From contig NZ_JPON01000001.1 in assembly GCF_000733935.1 (NCBI RefSeq), positions 4,042,623 through 4,106,622 on the forward strand: a stretch of 64,000 nucleotides of DNA. The letters run 5' to 3'. The notes under the pieces were generated by a model. That model searched no databases. It was not told the origin of the DNA and was given only the letters and a program-made list of their open reading frames with translations. The DNA is from Methylomarinum vadi (GTDB taxonomy: Bacteria > Pseudomonadota > Gammaproteobacteria > Methylococcales > Methylomonadaceae). A program made the translations under genes and the position numbers. This document shows, in pieces, positions 16,725-25,512 of the stretch; position 1 is the stretch's first letter; every line of letters starts with the position of its first letter.

Positions 16725-17123
16725 GTGCGTGTAGTTGTTTTGTTGTTAGCTTTGACGATCTTTACGGGTTTAGCCCATGCCGAGGGAGAAGAACAGCCGG
16801 AAAAAATACCGGATATAGCATATCTGGAGATGAAGCCGAAATTTACCGTCAATCTGGCGGAAAGACGCAAATACATGATGGTTAACGTGCAATTGCTGAT
16901 CGAGGGCGATAAGTACATCGAGAAAGTCAAGAAACACATGCCCTTGCTTCGTCACGAACTCATTATGCTTTACAGCGGCATGTCGGTCGATGACTTACAA
17001 ACCATGGAGCAGCGCGAGGCATTGCGCTTGAAGACCAAACGCGCTATTACCGATGCGTTGGACAAATATGACAACAGCGACGGTTTCCGCGACGTTTTCT
17101 TTACCGAATTTTTAGTCAATTAA
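16725..17123 (+). CDS. FliL-like protein with signal peptide
   Basis: A 132-aa protein starting with GTG behind AGGAAAA. The C-terminal ~95 residues match the FliL fold (KFTVNLAERRKYMMVNVQLLIE, then LRHELIMLYSGMSVDDL and a C-terminal FFTEFLVN). FliL proteins associate with the flagellar motor stator, but no flagellar gene is in this window. The N-terminus looks like a cleavable signal (LTIFTGLAHA then EGEE) instead of the usual membrane anchor with cytoplasmic start, so it may be a free periplasmic FliL homologue. It overlaps the HIT gene by 12 bases at its 3' end. Confidence 0.82.
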   Translation: MRVVVLLLALTIFTGLAHAEGEEQPEKIPDIAYLEMKPKFTVNLAERRKYMMVNVQLLIEGDKYIEKVKKHMPLLRHELIMLYSGMSVDDLQTMEQREALRLKTKRAITDALDKYDNSDGFRDVFFTEFLVN

Positions 17124-17457
17124 AGCATTGTTTAGCGCCTCTCGCAGCTGCGCGGCCATTGCCTTGATTTGTTTCTTGTCATAGGGAAGGGCGTTGGAGT
17201 GTCCCCACACCGGCGCCGGCCAGGCCTTGTCGGTACGGTAGCGGACGATATGATGCACATGCAGTTGCGGCACCATGTTGCCGATGGCGGCGATATTCAT
17301 CTTATCGGCCCGGTAAATTTCAGCCATTTTGCTGCTGAGCAGGCTGGATTCGGTGAGCAATTGTTGTTGGTCTTGCTGGGATAGTTCGTAAATTTCCAGA
17401 ATGTTTTCTCTCTCCGGCACCAGCAGACACCAGGGATACTGGTTGTCATTCATTAAT
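17112..17457 (-). pseudogene. HIT-family protein, C-terminal piece (cut by IS copy 2)
   Basis: This piece holds the histidine-triad motif QLHVHHIVRYR and the following AWPAPVWG typical of a proteobacterial HIT subfamily of nucleotide hydrolases. Translation is open from the IS boundary at 17457. The first ATG (17453) could start a shortened 113-aa protein that keeps the active-site triad but lacks about 25 N-terminal residues and any ribosome site of its own. Rejoining with 18044-18117 gives the consensus-like SRLLLMNDNQYPW, supporting the boundary used. Confidence 0.85.
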
Positions 17458-18043
17458 TATCCATCATAAGGTTTAAACCACCGGCTTTAGCCGGTCAGCT
17501 TTAGCTGCGATAATTTGCCCAAGGAGGTGGCGATGGACTATAGATACGGCAGCCATACGGTTTACCAAATTGAGTATCATTTTGTTTGGGTTACGAAGTA
17601 TCGTTATAAAGTGCTGAAGGATGAAATAGCCGAACGAGTGAGAGACTTGGTGCGGCAGACATGCGAAGCCTTTGAGATACGGATTATCAAAGGTGTCGTG
17701 AGCAAAGATCATGTGCACATTTTGGTGAGTGCGCCGCCGACTATGGCCCCAAGCGAAATCATGAGGCGAATCAAGGGACGAACTTCGAGCTATCTGTTCG
17801 AAGAGTTCCCGCACTTGAAAAAGCGATATTGGGGTCGACATTTTTGAGCCCGCGGTTATTTTTGCGCCACAGTGGGGCAAATGACTGATGAGATGATAAA
17901 GCAATATTTGGAGCATCACTTTGAACCTAATCCAAACGATAATTTCAAGATGGAGCCCGACTAAGACGCGTCGTTTAGTCGACGCGTATCCGGACTTTCA
18001 GTCCGTTATTGGAACCCACCCGCTTGAGCGGGTGGTTGTTTAG
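17458..18043 (+). mobile_element. IS200/IS605-family element, copy 2 (586 bp)
   Basis: Identical by eye to copy 1 at 7223-7808, including the terminal hairpins. It is inserted in the HIT gene, with the transposase reading opposite to the host gene, as in copy 1. The left flank again ends in TCATTAAT. Identity over the full length points to very recent transposition. Confidence 0.9.
17533..17964 (+). pseudogene. tnpA: IS200-type TnpA, copy 2, same in-frame UGA
   Basis: Same sequence as 7298-7729, with the UGA at 17845-17847 replacing the expected Trp codon and the open frame continuing to TAA at 17962. The HUH motif is upstream of the UGA and the putative catalytic Tyr downstream. The second identical copy shows that the UGA-bearing version was itself mobilised. 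Confidence 0.85.
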
Positions 18044-18117
18044 AACAGACGAGAAAGTTCGAGGCGGCCGATTTCTATGCAATCCTGTTCCAGGCGGGGA
18101 TGTAATTGAAATGTCAT
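18044..18117 (-). pseudogene. HIT-family protein, N-terminal piece
   Basis: Starts at the ATG at 18117 (MTFQLHPRLEQDCIEIG) and runs about 24 codons to the IS boundary, matching the usual N-terminus of the HIT subfamily (LHPxLxxDC). The split codon at the junction is completed by the downstream piece when the IS is removed. Confidence 0.8.
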
Positions 18118-18237
18118 GATAACTCTTGAGTTATAGCGGTTAATACCGTAATAATTAAGTTCGTGTGTTTTAAGGACGTTATCTCTTATTCAAGGTATTT
18201 GTCCAGTATAACGATAATAATAAACAAGGGTTGTATC

Positions 18238-19284
18238 ATGTCGGCGCGAAGTTTTTCCATTCAACGGGATATCAACGACAATAAACTGGCGGTTTCCTTT
18301 CGTGTGTTGATGGGCCTGTATGCGATTATCCCGATTTGCCTATTGATTAAATGGGTGGATGGCGCGTATTGGGGCGAGTATTTATTGCACCATTTGCCCA
18401 GCAGTCCCACCCATTATGTCTTGTTCCAAATTTTGTTCGGCACGCCGCATATTGTCGCTAGTGCCATTCTATTGACCAGTAACCGCGAATACCTGGTTTT
18501 TTATAGAACTAAGATATTTGCGATGACGGCATTCATCATCGTCTTTTTCGGCATCGGCAGCTTGTTCATTCCTTACAAGGTGCTGTATATCATTACCGCC
18601 TGCTGGACGGTATATCATGTCTTAAAGCAACAACATGGTATCGGCAAGGCGGTTTGCCGCTTGCCGCCTTACGCCTTTTATGTATTGTTATGGCTCAGCG
18701 TGGCGGCGGGGATCTTCATCTACATGGGGATTTTCCTGAAAAACAGCCTGGAACCTGAGCAGGCGGAATGGATCAGACGGATTGCGGCGGCCTTGTCGGC
18801 CTTGCTGGTGGCTGCTTCGATCGCCTGTCAGCATAAGGTAGGGACCACCTTCGGCAAATTCTTCATGTGGGCCAATACGCTGTTGATCGTCAGTAGTTTT
18901 TACCTGTATACCCAGCAGTATTATTTTTTGGCGATCTTGATTCCCCGCCTGGTGCACGACGCGACCGCCTATATCTTTTATGTCACCCATGATTACAACA
19001 AACACTATCGGCAACCGCGTAATTGGCTGTATCACGCCGCCGCCCGCTGTAATCTACATGTGTTTGTTGTGTTGCCGCTGCTGTCGTTCGTGTTGACTTT
19101 CTTGTTGCAGGCTTATGGGGATGAGCTGGTCAATTGGATCACGAGGACTCTGTTCGATACCGAAATCTACAAGGCAATCACCCTCGGACTGCTGGGATAT
19201 TTGGCCTTGATGCATTATTACACCGAGGCCTTCGTCTGGGCCGCCGGTTCTCCACTTCGTCAATACATACGCTTCAAACTATGA
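18238..19284 (+). CDS. Polytopic membrane protein with conserved-looking histidines
   Basis: A 348-aa integral membrane protein with roughly eight to nine hydrophobic helices. The start is the ATG at 18238 behind AAGGG; the upstream extension (GTG 18163) is rejected. I do not recognise the family with confidence. Histidines recur at helix edges: TPHIVAS, YHVLKQQHG, HDATAYIFYVTHDYN and MHYYTEAF. That layout recalls membrane di-iron or carotenoid-cleaving (Brp/Blh-like) enzymes, but this is only a resemblance. It overlaps rof by 4 bases. Confidence 0.7.
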   Translation: MSARSFSIQRDINDNKLAVSFRVLMGLYAIIPICLLIKWVDGAYWGEYLLHHLPSSPTHYVLFQILFGTPHIVASAILLTSNREYLVFYRTKIFAMTAFIIVFFGIGSLFIPYKVLYIITACWTVYHVLKQQHGIGKAVCRLPPYAFYVLLWLSVAAGIFIYMGIFLKNSLEPEQAEWIRRIAAALSALLVAASIACQHKVGTTFGKFFMWANTLLIVSSFYLYTQQYYFLAILIPRLVHDATAYIFYVTHDYNKHYRQPRNWLYHAAARCNLHVFVVLPLLSFVLTFLLQAYGDELVNWITRTLFDTEIYKAITLGLLGYLALMHYYTEAFVWAAGSPLRQYIRFKL

Positions 19285-19523
19285 CGCAATTAATCTCCTG
19301 TCAGTTACATGACTATATCGAAATCACCTGTCTGTACGGTTACCGTGTTCGCTTGACATTGAAGAACGGTGAAATTGTCGAGGGTAAGGCGGTCGATACG
19401 GCGGTTGACGAGGAAAGACGGGAATATTTGCTGATGGATAATGGCTCTCGGGTCGAACTGAATCGATTATCCAGATTGGAAGTGCTTTCCGCGAACCCTG
19501 CTTTTAAAACAGTCGATTTTTAG
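19281..19523 (+). CDS. rof: Rho-binding antiterminator (Rof/YaeO-like)
   Basis: An 80-aa protein with the Rof signature: an N-terminal Cys near DYIEITCLYGYRVRLTLKNGEIVEGKA, then EYLLMDNG and ELNRLSRLEVL. Rof folds like an Sm protein and binds the hexameric Rho factor, blocking RNA loading. The ATG overlaps the stop of the upstream membrane protein gene (ATGA), so translation is probably coupled. It is convergent with dodecin across a long hairpin. Confidence 0.85.
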   Translation: MTQLISCQLHDYIEITCLYGYRVRLTLKNGEIVEGKAVDTAVDEERREYLLMDNGSRVELNRLSRLEVLSANPAFKTVDF

Positions 19524-19548
19524 GGTTATAAGAAGGACTTTTCAAAAG

Positions 19549-19599
19549 AGGGTTAACTGACGGAAAAACCAAGAGGCTTGGTTTAATCAGTGTAACCCT
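19549..19599. terminator. Long bidirectional hairpin between rof and dodecin
   Basis: Nested stems: outer AGGGTTA/TAACCCT, middle CTGA/TCAG, inner AAACCAAG/CTTGGTTT with a 3-nt loop (19566-19584). It sits between two convergent genes and can serve both. Confidence 0.65.
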
Positions 19600-19614
19600 A
19601 TTCGGCTTTTGCGA

Positions 19615-19821
19615 TTATTCAATGGTAAAGCCGATCTTGATCGTGACCTGCCAATGCGCGACCTTGCCCTCTTCGATATGGCCGCGGGTTTCGATGACTT
19701 CAAGCCAGCGCATGTTCTTGATCGTTTTCGAGGCCTTGGCGACGGCGTTTTCGATGGCCTGTTGGATTCCGGCGCTGGAAGAGCCGGTCAATTCGATTTT
19801 TTTGTAGACATGGTCAGACAT
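19615..19821 (-). CDS. Dodecin family flavin-binding protein
   Basis: A 68-aa dodecin, a small protein forming hollow dodecamers that store or buffer flavins. The family pattern is evident: [23 protein letters not shown], then [29 protein letters not shown], with the Trp of MRWLEV placed to stack on the isoalloxazine ring. The start is the ATG at 19821 behind GAGGAGTT. It lies 10 bp after murU on the same strand. Confidence 0.92.
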   Translation of the reverse strand: MSDHVYKKIELTGSSSAGIQQAIENAVAKASKTIKNMRWLEVIETRGHIEEGKVAHWQVTIKIGFTIE

Positions 19822-19831
19822 GATGAACTCC

Positions 19832-20497
19832 TCACTGTTGATAATGATGTTCCAGTTCCCGCAGGCGTTCGGGGGTGCCGATGTCCATCCAGAAACCGGA
19901 GTGTTTTTCGCCGCTGATACGGCCGTATAGCATGTGTTTGCGTAATATGGGGCCCAATTTATGCGGTCCCGGCGCGATTCCGACAAAGCAGTCCGGGCGA
20001 TAAAGACCGATGCCGCTGAATGTTAGTTTTTTAGGGCCGTGTTCCGATAGTTTCCCGTCTTCCGCGATAGAAAAATCGCCGTCGGCGTGATGGGGCGGAT
20101 TATCGACTAGGACGAGATGGGCCAGATCGAATCGTCTTTGATGTAACGAGGATAACGGAAAATCGCAGGCGATGTCACCATTGACGACCAAAAAAGGGTG
20201 TTCTCCCAGCAAGGGTAGCGCCTTGATGATACCTCCGGCGGTTTCCAGCGCGCTGTCGCCTTCATCGGAATAGACGATATTCGCGCTCAGCGCCTGACCG
20301 TTGCCGAAATAGTCCCGAATCCGCCGTCCCAGGTGGGCTAGATTGATGACGATTTCCGGATAGCCGGCCGCTACCAGGTTTTCGATGGTGTATTGGATCA
20401 GAGGTTTGCCGGCGACCTCGAGCAACGGCTTCGGGGTGGAATCGGTCAAGGGGCGCATGCGTTCACCGCGTCCGGCGGCCAATATCATCGCTTTCAT
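19832..20497 (-). CDS. murU: N-acetylmuramate-1-phosphate uridylyltransferase
   Basis: A 221-aa sugar nucleotidyltransferase with the signature [29 protein letters not shown] and the [10 protein letters not shown] metal site. Right after amgK with a 4-base ATGA overlap, the best call is MurU, which makes UDP-MurNAc from MurNAc-1-phosphate in the recycling bypass that skips MurA. The ATG at 20497 is chosen by the overlap; the longer in-frame extension lies inside amgK. Confidence 0.9.
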   Translation of the reverse strand: MKAMILAAGRGERMRPLTDSTPKPLLEVAGKPLIQYTIENLVAAGYPEIVINLAHLGRRIRDYFGNGQALSANIVYSDEGDSALETAGGIIKALPLLGEHPFLVVNGDIACDFPLSSLHQRRFDLAHLVLVDNPPHHADGDFSIAEDGKLSEHGPKKLTFSGIGLYRPDCFVGIAPGPHKLGPILRKHMLYGRISGEKHSGFWMDIGTPERLRELEHHYQQ

Positions 20498-21495
20498 AGC
20501 TTGTCCTGATAGACGGGTAAGACGCGTTCGCGCAAAAACCGGGCGAAGTCCGCCAATTCGGGATAAACGCCGCAAACTTGCGTGACATAGTTCATCGTTC
20601 GCGGAATGTCGGCCAGATAACCCGGTTTTTGGTCGCGCAAATGCAAACGGGCGAAAATGCCGATGGCTTTCAGGTGTCGTTGCAGCCCCATTAAATCGAA
20701 CCAGCGGCGGAATCTGTCGATGTCGACACTGATCAAGCCGGCAGCCTGCAAACGTCGGTAATATTGCCGCATCCATTGCTCGACTTGTTGTGGCGGCCAG
20801 CTGATATAGCAGTCACGCAGCAGCGATACCAAATCGTAAGTGATTGGGCCGATCACGGCGTCCTGGAAATCGATCACGCCGGGCGAGCGTTCTCCCAAGA
20901 CCATGAGGTTACGGGAATGAAAGTCGCGGTGGACGCAGACTTGCGGTTGGCTCAAGGCCGACTCGATTAGAAAGGCGTCGAGAAATCCCTTTACCCTTTT
21001 CGGCATGGTGACGGCAAGCAGGTCGCCGAGAAACCATTGATAAAAAATATCCAGTTCGCGTTGCAGCAGGGCTTCGTCGTATCGCGGCAGATGAAACTGT
21101 TCCAAGCCGGCTTGTGTTTGTAATTTGAACAGGCTGTCGAAAGCACTTTGATACAGCGAGTCCGCGCTTTTCTCGTCCAATCGGTCCAGGAAACATTGGG
21201 AACCCAGGTCTTCCAATAACAAAAAGCCTTCGGCCAGATTTTGGCGATAAATGTCGGGCACATGAATATCGGCCTGTTTTAATAAACCGGCGATGCGGAT
21301 GAACGGTTCGGTGTTTTCCTTGTTCGGCGGTGCGTCCATGACGATATGACGCCCACCGGCATGAATGACGCGAAAATAACGCCGAAAACTGGCATCGTTG
21401 GACGCCGGTTCAAAACTTTCAATTTTGAAACGCAACTTTTCGTTGAGCCAGCTTAGAATGGCCTTGGAACGAAGATCCGCTGTCGCCTGGTACAT
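20494..21495 (-). CDS. amgK: Anomeric MurNAc/GlcNAc kinase
   Basis: A 333-aa aminoglycoside-phosphotransferase-fold kinase. The catalytic loop CVHRDFHSRNLMV and metal-binding VIDFQDAVIGP are clear. In the AmgK/MurU pathway it phosphorylates MurNAc at C1. It is divergent from lptD across 91 bp, the same arrangement as in pseudomonads, which strengthens the assignment. NagZ of the same pathway is about 4 kb away. Confidence 0.9.
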   Translation of the reverse strand: MYQATADLRSKAILSWLNEKLRFKIESFEPASNDASFRRYFRVIHAGGRHIVMDAPPNKENTEPFIRIAGLLKQADIHVPDIYRQNLAEGFLLLEDLGSQCFLDRLDEKSADSLYQSAFDSLFKLQTQAGLEQFHLPRYDEALLQRELDIFYQWFLGDLLAVTMPKRVKGFLDAFLIESALSQPQVCVHRDFHSRNLMVLGERSPGVIDFQDAVIGPITYDLVSLLRDCYISWPPQQVEQWMRQYYRRLQAAGLISVDIDRFRRWFDLMGLQRHLKAIGIFARLHLRDQKPGYLADIPRTMNYVTQVCGVYPELADFARFLRERVLPVYQDKL

Positions 21496-21586
21496 TATTT
21501 ATAATCGTTCGCTAAACTAAGGTAAAATACACGACTGCATTCTATTCGATTTTCGACTCAATTAGCCACTAACTCCTAACGCATTT

Positions 21587-24205
21587 ATGCATTTCCGTTT
21601 ATTGTCCGTTTTTTTTCTTTACCTTGTCAGCAAATCGACGATAGCGGAAAACAACATTTGGGATTGCGAAAAAAATAAGGATGGTGAGTGGTCTTGCGTA
21701 AGCCAAGGGCAAGCGGAAAAACTTCAGAGTGAACCCGAGCCGTCTCAATCTATTGAAGTTACCCCTTTGGCCGAAACAAAACCCGCGCCAAAAAGAGAAA
21801 AACCAAGGCCTGTCTATATCAAACCGCCCAGATCGGTCGCTAAACGGCCGGGCTGGACCTGCCGGGCCAGCGATGAGAACGCCGAGGAAGAAACCTGGAA
21901 TTGCAGCTTGATAGGCGCGGACCCGAAAGGCAAAGCCAGAGTCGTGGAAAACGAAGCGTATGACAACGCCTGGTTGAAACCGGCTTATGATTATAGCCAG
22001 GAGGAAATATTCAAAACCCTGCAATCGCAACTTCCCTACGATCCCTGGCAAAATTGCGGAGGGCCTTCGCCAGCCAGGGAAGTCTCCGGTGTAAACAATG
22101 ATTTACGCGAGAGCGCGCCGATGGATGTGCATGCCGATTATTCGGAGGTCTTCGACCGGGATATCACCAGTTTTTTCGGGAATGTCGATATCAGGCGGGC
22201 CGACCAGCATATCATGGCCGACATGGCCAGTTACGATACCGTTTCCGAAACGATGGATGCCCAAGGCCATGTATTCTACAGCGAGAATGAGCTGTCTCTG
22301 TATAGCGATTCGGTGTTATTGAAATTAGCCACCGACGAAGCCAGATTGCGTAACGCGCTATTCATAACGCCGAGCGGCCCGTTCCGCGGTGGGGCCGAAG
22401 TGATGTATCGTGACAGCAAGACATTGTCGAGATATGCGGATGCGTCGTTCACCAGTTGCCGGCCCGGTAACCAGGATTGGGTCATTCATGCCGATAGGTT
22501 GAAAATGAACCGGGAGACCGGTAAGGCATCGGCCAAGCATGCCTGGCTGGAATTCAAGGGAGTGCCGGTGCTTTATACTCCTTATATTGCGTTTCCTATC
22601 GACGATCGCCGCTTGTCCGGTATCTTGCCGCCGAGTTGGGGCAGCACCGAAAAGAACGGCTTTGACGTAGAAGTGCCTTATTATTGGAATATCGCGCCGA
22701 ATTACGATGTCATTATTACCCCACGGTACATGTCCAAGCGGGGCGGGATGTTGCGTACTCAGTTCCGCTACTTGACGGAACTATCGCGCGGCTCTCTCGG
22801 TCTTGAGTATTTACCCTATGACAGTTTGTTGAAGGAATCCCGTTATTCGGCCAGTCTGCAGGCACAGTCCAACTTCACGCACGGTATTACCTCCAATCTG
22901 GATCTGAATTACGTGTCCGACGACGATTATTTCAACGACTTGAACAACGCACTCGGTTTTTCCAATACCCGCCATGTCAGAAGTTACGCCGACCTGCAAT
23001 ACAACCAGGATTGGGTGTCGTTTATCGCCAGGATGGAGCATTACCAAACGATCGATAGAACTATCACCGATGCGGATAAACCGTATCAAAAATATCCGCA
23101 ACTGCAATTGAATCTGAATCATTCGTTCGACGAGTTTCCGCTGGACGTGGCGATGGAAAATCAATACACCTACTTTTATCGTAGCAGTACGGTCAGCGGA
23201 CAACGCATTAATTTGAAACCGTCTATCAGTGTTCCATTGCAAACCGCCGGGGCGTTTTTCACCCCCAAATTTTCCTTGCAACATACGGATTATATTCTGG
23301 AAAACCAGTTGCCCGGCAAAGCCCCGAATATCAGCCGCACCTTGCCTATCGTATCGGTTGACAGCGGCTTGTTTTTCGAACGTGATTTTGAATTTGGCGA
23401 TACGTCGTATCTCCATACTTTGGAACCGCGCGCTTTTTATTTGTATATACCCTACGAGGATCAAAGCGATATACCGCTCTTCGACACGTCGCAGTACGAT
23501 TTCAATTTTTACAGTTTGTTCCGGGAGAATCGTTTCAACGGCCCCGATCGGGTCCAGGACGCCAATCAGGTGACGCTGGCATTGACTTCACGTATGGTGG
23601 ATTCGGTGACTGGGCTGGAGCGCTTGAAATTAAGTGTCGGCGAAATATTTTATTTTCGCGACCGCGAGGTCGTCTTAACGGGAACTAACCCGGAAACCAA
23701 TCCTTTTTCCAATTTAGTTGTCGAAGCCAGTGGGCAATTGACCAATCATTGGTCTTTTTCCTCGGCGATTCAATGGAATCCCGATGTTAACGATATTACC
23801 CGTGGGCAAGGCATGTTGCGTTATCGTAATCAACCGGAGCAGATCATCAATCTCGGCTATCGTTATCGGCGCGACAATCCCAACCTGGAAGCGACCATCA
23901 TTCAAAGCGATATGTCGTTCCGCTGGCCGCTTTACGATAATTGGTATGCCGTTGGCCGCTGGCAATATTCTTTGAAATATAATCAAACTGTGGAAAGTTT
24001 TATTGGTCTAGAAAAAGAAAGTTGTTGTTGGCGTTTTCGTGTTGTTGGCAGACGTTTTGTCAACAATATCAGTCAATCGGTGGAAACCACCGCGCAAAAT
24101 GCCGTATTCGTGCAATTGGAACTGAAAGGCTTGGGGAGTTTCGGCGATAAGGTCGACGACTTCCTCGAAAGAAATTTGTTTGGCTATCGTAAGCCGGAGT
24201 ATTAG
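21587..24205 (+). CDS. lptD: LPS assembly outer-membrane protein LptD
   Basis: An 872-aa beta-barrel LPS translocon subunit. A signal peptide (MHFRLLSVFFLYLVSKSTIA) is followed by an unusually long Pro/Lys-rich linker (residues ~50-170) with two W-x-C-type motifs. The OstA/LptA-like jellyroll then starts near NDLRESAPMDVHADYSEVF, and the barrel ends near LFGYRKPEY. Cysteines for interdomain disulfides are visible: NCGG in the N-terminal part and the adjacent Cys pair in KESCCWRF. surA follows 8 bp downstream. Confidence 0.95.
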   Translation: MHFRLLSVFFLYLVSKSTIAENNIWDCEKNKDGEWSCVSQGQAEKLQSEPEPSQSIEVTPLAETKPAPKREKPRPVYIKPPRSVAKRPGWTCRASDENAEEETWNCSLIGADPKGKARVVENEAYDNAWLKPAYDYSQEEIFKTLQSQLPYDPWQNCGGPSPAREVSGVNNDLRESAPMDVHADYSEVFDRDITSFFGNVDIRRADQHIMADMASYDTVSETMDAQGHVFYSENELSLYSDSVLLKLATDEARLRNALFITPSGPFRGGAEVMYRDSKTLSRYADASFTSCRPGNQDWVIHADRLKMNRETGKASAKHAWLEFKGVPVLYTPYIAFPIDDRRLSGILPPSWGSTEKNGFDVEVPYYWNIAPNYDVIITPRYMSKRGGMLRTQFRYLTELSRGSLGLEYLPYDSLLKESRYSASLQAQSNFTHGITSNLDLNYVSDDDYFNDLNNALGFSNTRHVRSYADLQYNQDWVSFIARMEHYQTIDRTITDADKPYQKYPQLQLNLNHSFDEFPLDVAMENQYTYFYRSSTVSGQRINLKPSISVPLQTAGAFFTPKFSLQHTDYILENQLPGKAPNISRTLPIVSVDSGLFFERDFEFGDTSYLHTLEPRAFYLYIPYEDQSDIPLFDTSQYDFNFYSLFRENRFNGPDRVQDANQVTLALTSRMVDSVTGLERLKLSVGEIFYFRDREVVLTGTNPETNPFSNLVVEASGQLTNHWSFSSAIQWNPDVNDITRGQGMLRYRNQPEQIINLGYRYRRDNPNLEATIIQSDMSFRWPLYDNWYAVGRWQYSLKYNQTVESFIGLEKESCCWRFRVVGRRFVNNISQSVETTAQNAVFVQLELKGLGSFGDKVDDFLERNLFGYRKPEY

Positions 24206-24213
24206 AGTTAATC

Positions 24214-25503
24214 GTGATGAAGAGAATCAGTTATCTGACCATTCTGTTGCTGTTGTTGCTTAATAGCTTGAGCGCCGGCGCCCAATTATTGGATCGAATC
24301 GTTGCCGTGGTCGAGGACGATGTGATACTCGATCGCGAATTATCCGAGGAAGCTTACGCGATCGCGCAAAAATTACGGGCTAATAATGTTATGGTGCCGC
24401 CGAAGTTCGTGCTCAGGAAGCAAGTGCTGGAACGTTTGATTCTCGACAAACTGCAACGGCAAATGGCGGAAAAGTCGGGCATTAGCGTCAGTGACGAGAT
24501 GCTGCGCGCCTCGGTGGCCGATATTGCCGCCCGCAATAATATGACGGTCGAGCAGTTTCGTAACGAACTGCAAAATCAGGGGATGGACTTTGCCAAGTTT
24601 CAGGAAAGTATCCGTAATGAAATTATTATCAATCAATTGCGGGCACGGGAAATCGGTTCCCGCATTAAGGTGACCGATCGGGAGGTGGCGCATTATTTGG
24701 AAACACAGGGCAGGGTCGGCCAGGAGAAGATCAAATATCGACTAGGACATATTTTAATCTCTGTTCCGGAAGCCGCTTCGGCAACGGTGATACAAAAAGC
24801 CAGCGACAAGGCCCGGCGGGTGGTCAACGAACTGCGGGGCGGCGAGAATTTCAAGCAAATGGCGATGAGTGTTTCGGATAGCGGCAATGCGCTCGGCGGC
24901 GGTGACTTAGGGTGGCGAACATTGGGGCAAATTCCGACCCTATTTGTCGATACCGTCAGTAAAATGAGCCGGGGTGAGGTGTCCGATCCTATTCGCAGTC
25001 CCAGCGGTTTCCATATCATCAAGATGTTGGAAATGGAGGGCATGGAGAAACATATCGTCACTAAGACCAAGGTCCGCCATATCTTAATTAAAACCAACGA
25101 GTTGATCGATGACGAAGAAGCCAAGAAAAGGCTGTTGGCCTTGAAACAACGCATCATGGATGGTGACGATTTTGCCACTTTGGCGAAATCGCATTCCGAT
25201 GATAAAGGCTCCGCCATCAAGGGCGGCGACCTGGATTGGGTCGGGCCGGGGGCCTTGGTGCCGCCGTTCGAAGCGGCGATGAATAAATTGGTGATCAATG
25301 AAATCAGCGACCCGGTACAAACCCAGTTCGGCTGGCATATCATTCAGGTCTTGGACAGAGAGAAGCGGGATAACAGCGTTGAATTCAAGAAAAACCAAGT
25401 GCGCGAGGAAATCCGCAACCGTAAGATCGAAGAGGAAACCGAATTATGGCTCAGGCGATTACGAGATGAGGCTTTCGTCGATATCAATCTGGACCGTTTG
25501 TAA
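24214..25503 (+). CDS. surA: Periplasmic chaperone / prolyl isomerase SurA
   Basis: A 429-aa periplasmic chaperone for outer-membrane proteins such as LptD. After a signal peptide (LLLLLLNSLSAGAQ) comes the SurA N-domain (LDRIVAVVEDDVILDREL), then two parvulin domains. The first contains YRLGHILISVPE and GGDLGWRTLGQIP; the second contains KVRHILIKTNEL and GGDLDWVGPGALVPPFE. It follows lptD in one operon and precedes the DbpA-domain gene by 9 bp. Confidence 0.96.
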   Translation: MMKRISYLTILLLLLLNSLSAGAQLLDRIVAVVEDDVILDRELSEEAYAIAQKLRANNVMVPPKFVLRKQVLERLILDKLQRQMAEKSGISVSDEMLRASVADIAARNNMTVEQFRNELQNQGMDFAKFQESIRNEIIINQLRAREIGSRIKVTDREVAHYLETQGRVGQEKIKYRLGHILISVPEAASATVIQKASDKARRVVNELRGGENFKQMAMSVSDSGNALGGGDLGWRTLGQIPTLFVDTVSKMSRGEVSDPIRSPSGFHIIKMLEMEGMEKHIVTKTKVRHILIKTNELIDDEEAKKRLLALKQRIMDGDDFATLAKSHSDDKGSAIKGGDLDWVGPGALVPPFEAAMNKLVINEISDPVQTQFGWHIIQVLDREKRDNSVEFKKNQVREEIRNRKIEEETELWLRRLRDEAFVDINLDRL

Positions 25504-25512
25504 GGTAGATGA

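Noticed and set aside
19281-19523. Rof-like protein as Hfq
   Set aside because: Both have Sm-like folds, but the DYIEITCLYGYRVRLTLK pattern and length are those of Rof; Hfq's YKHA-type Sm2 motif is absent.
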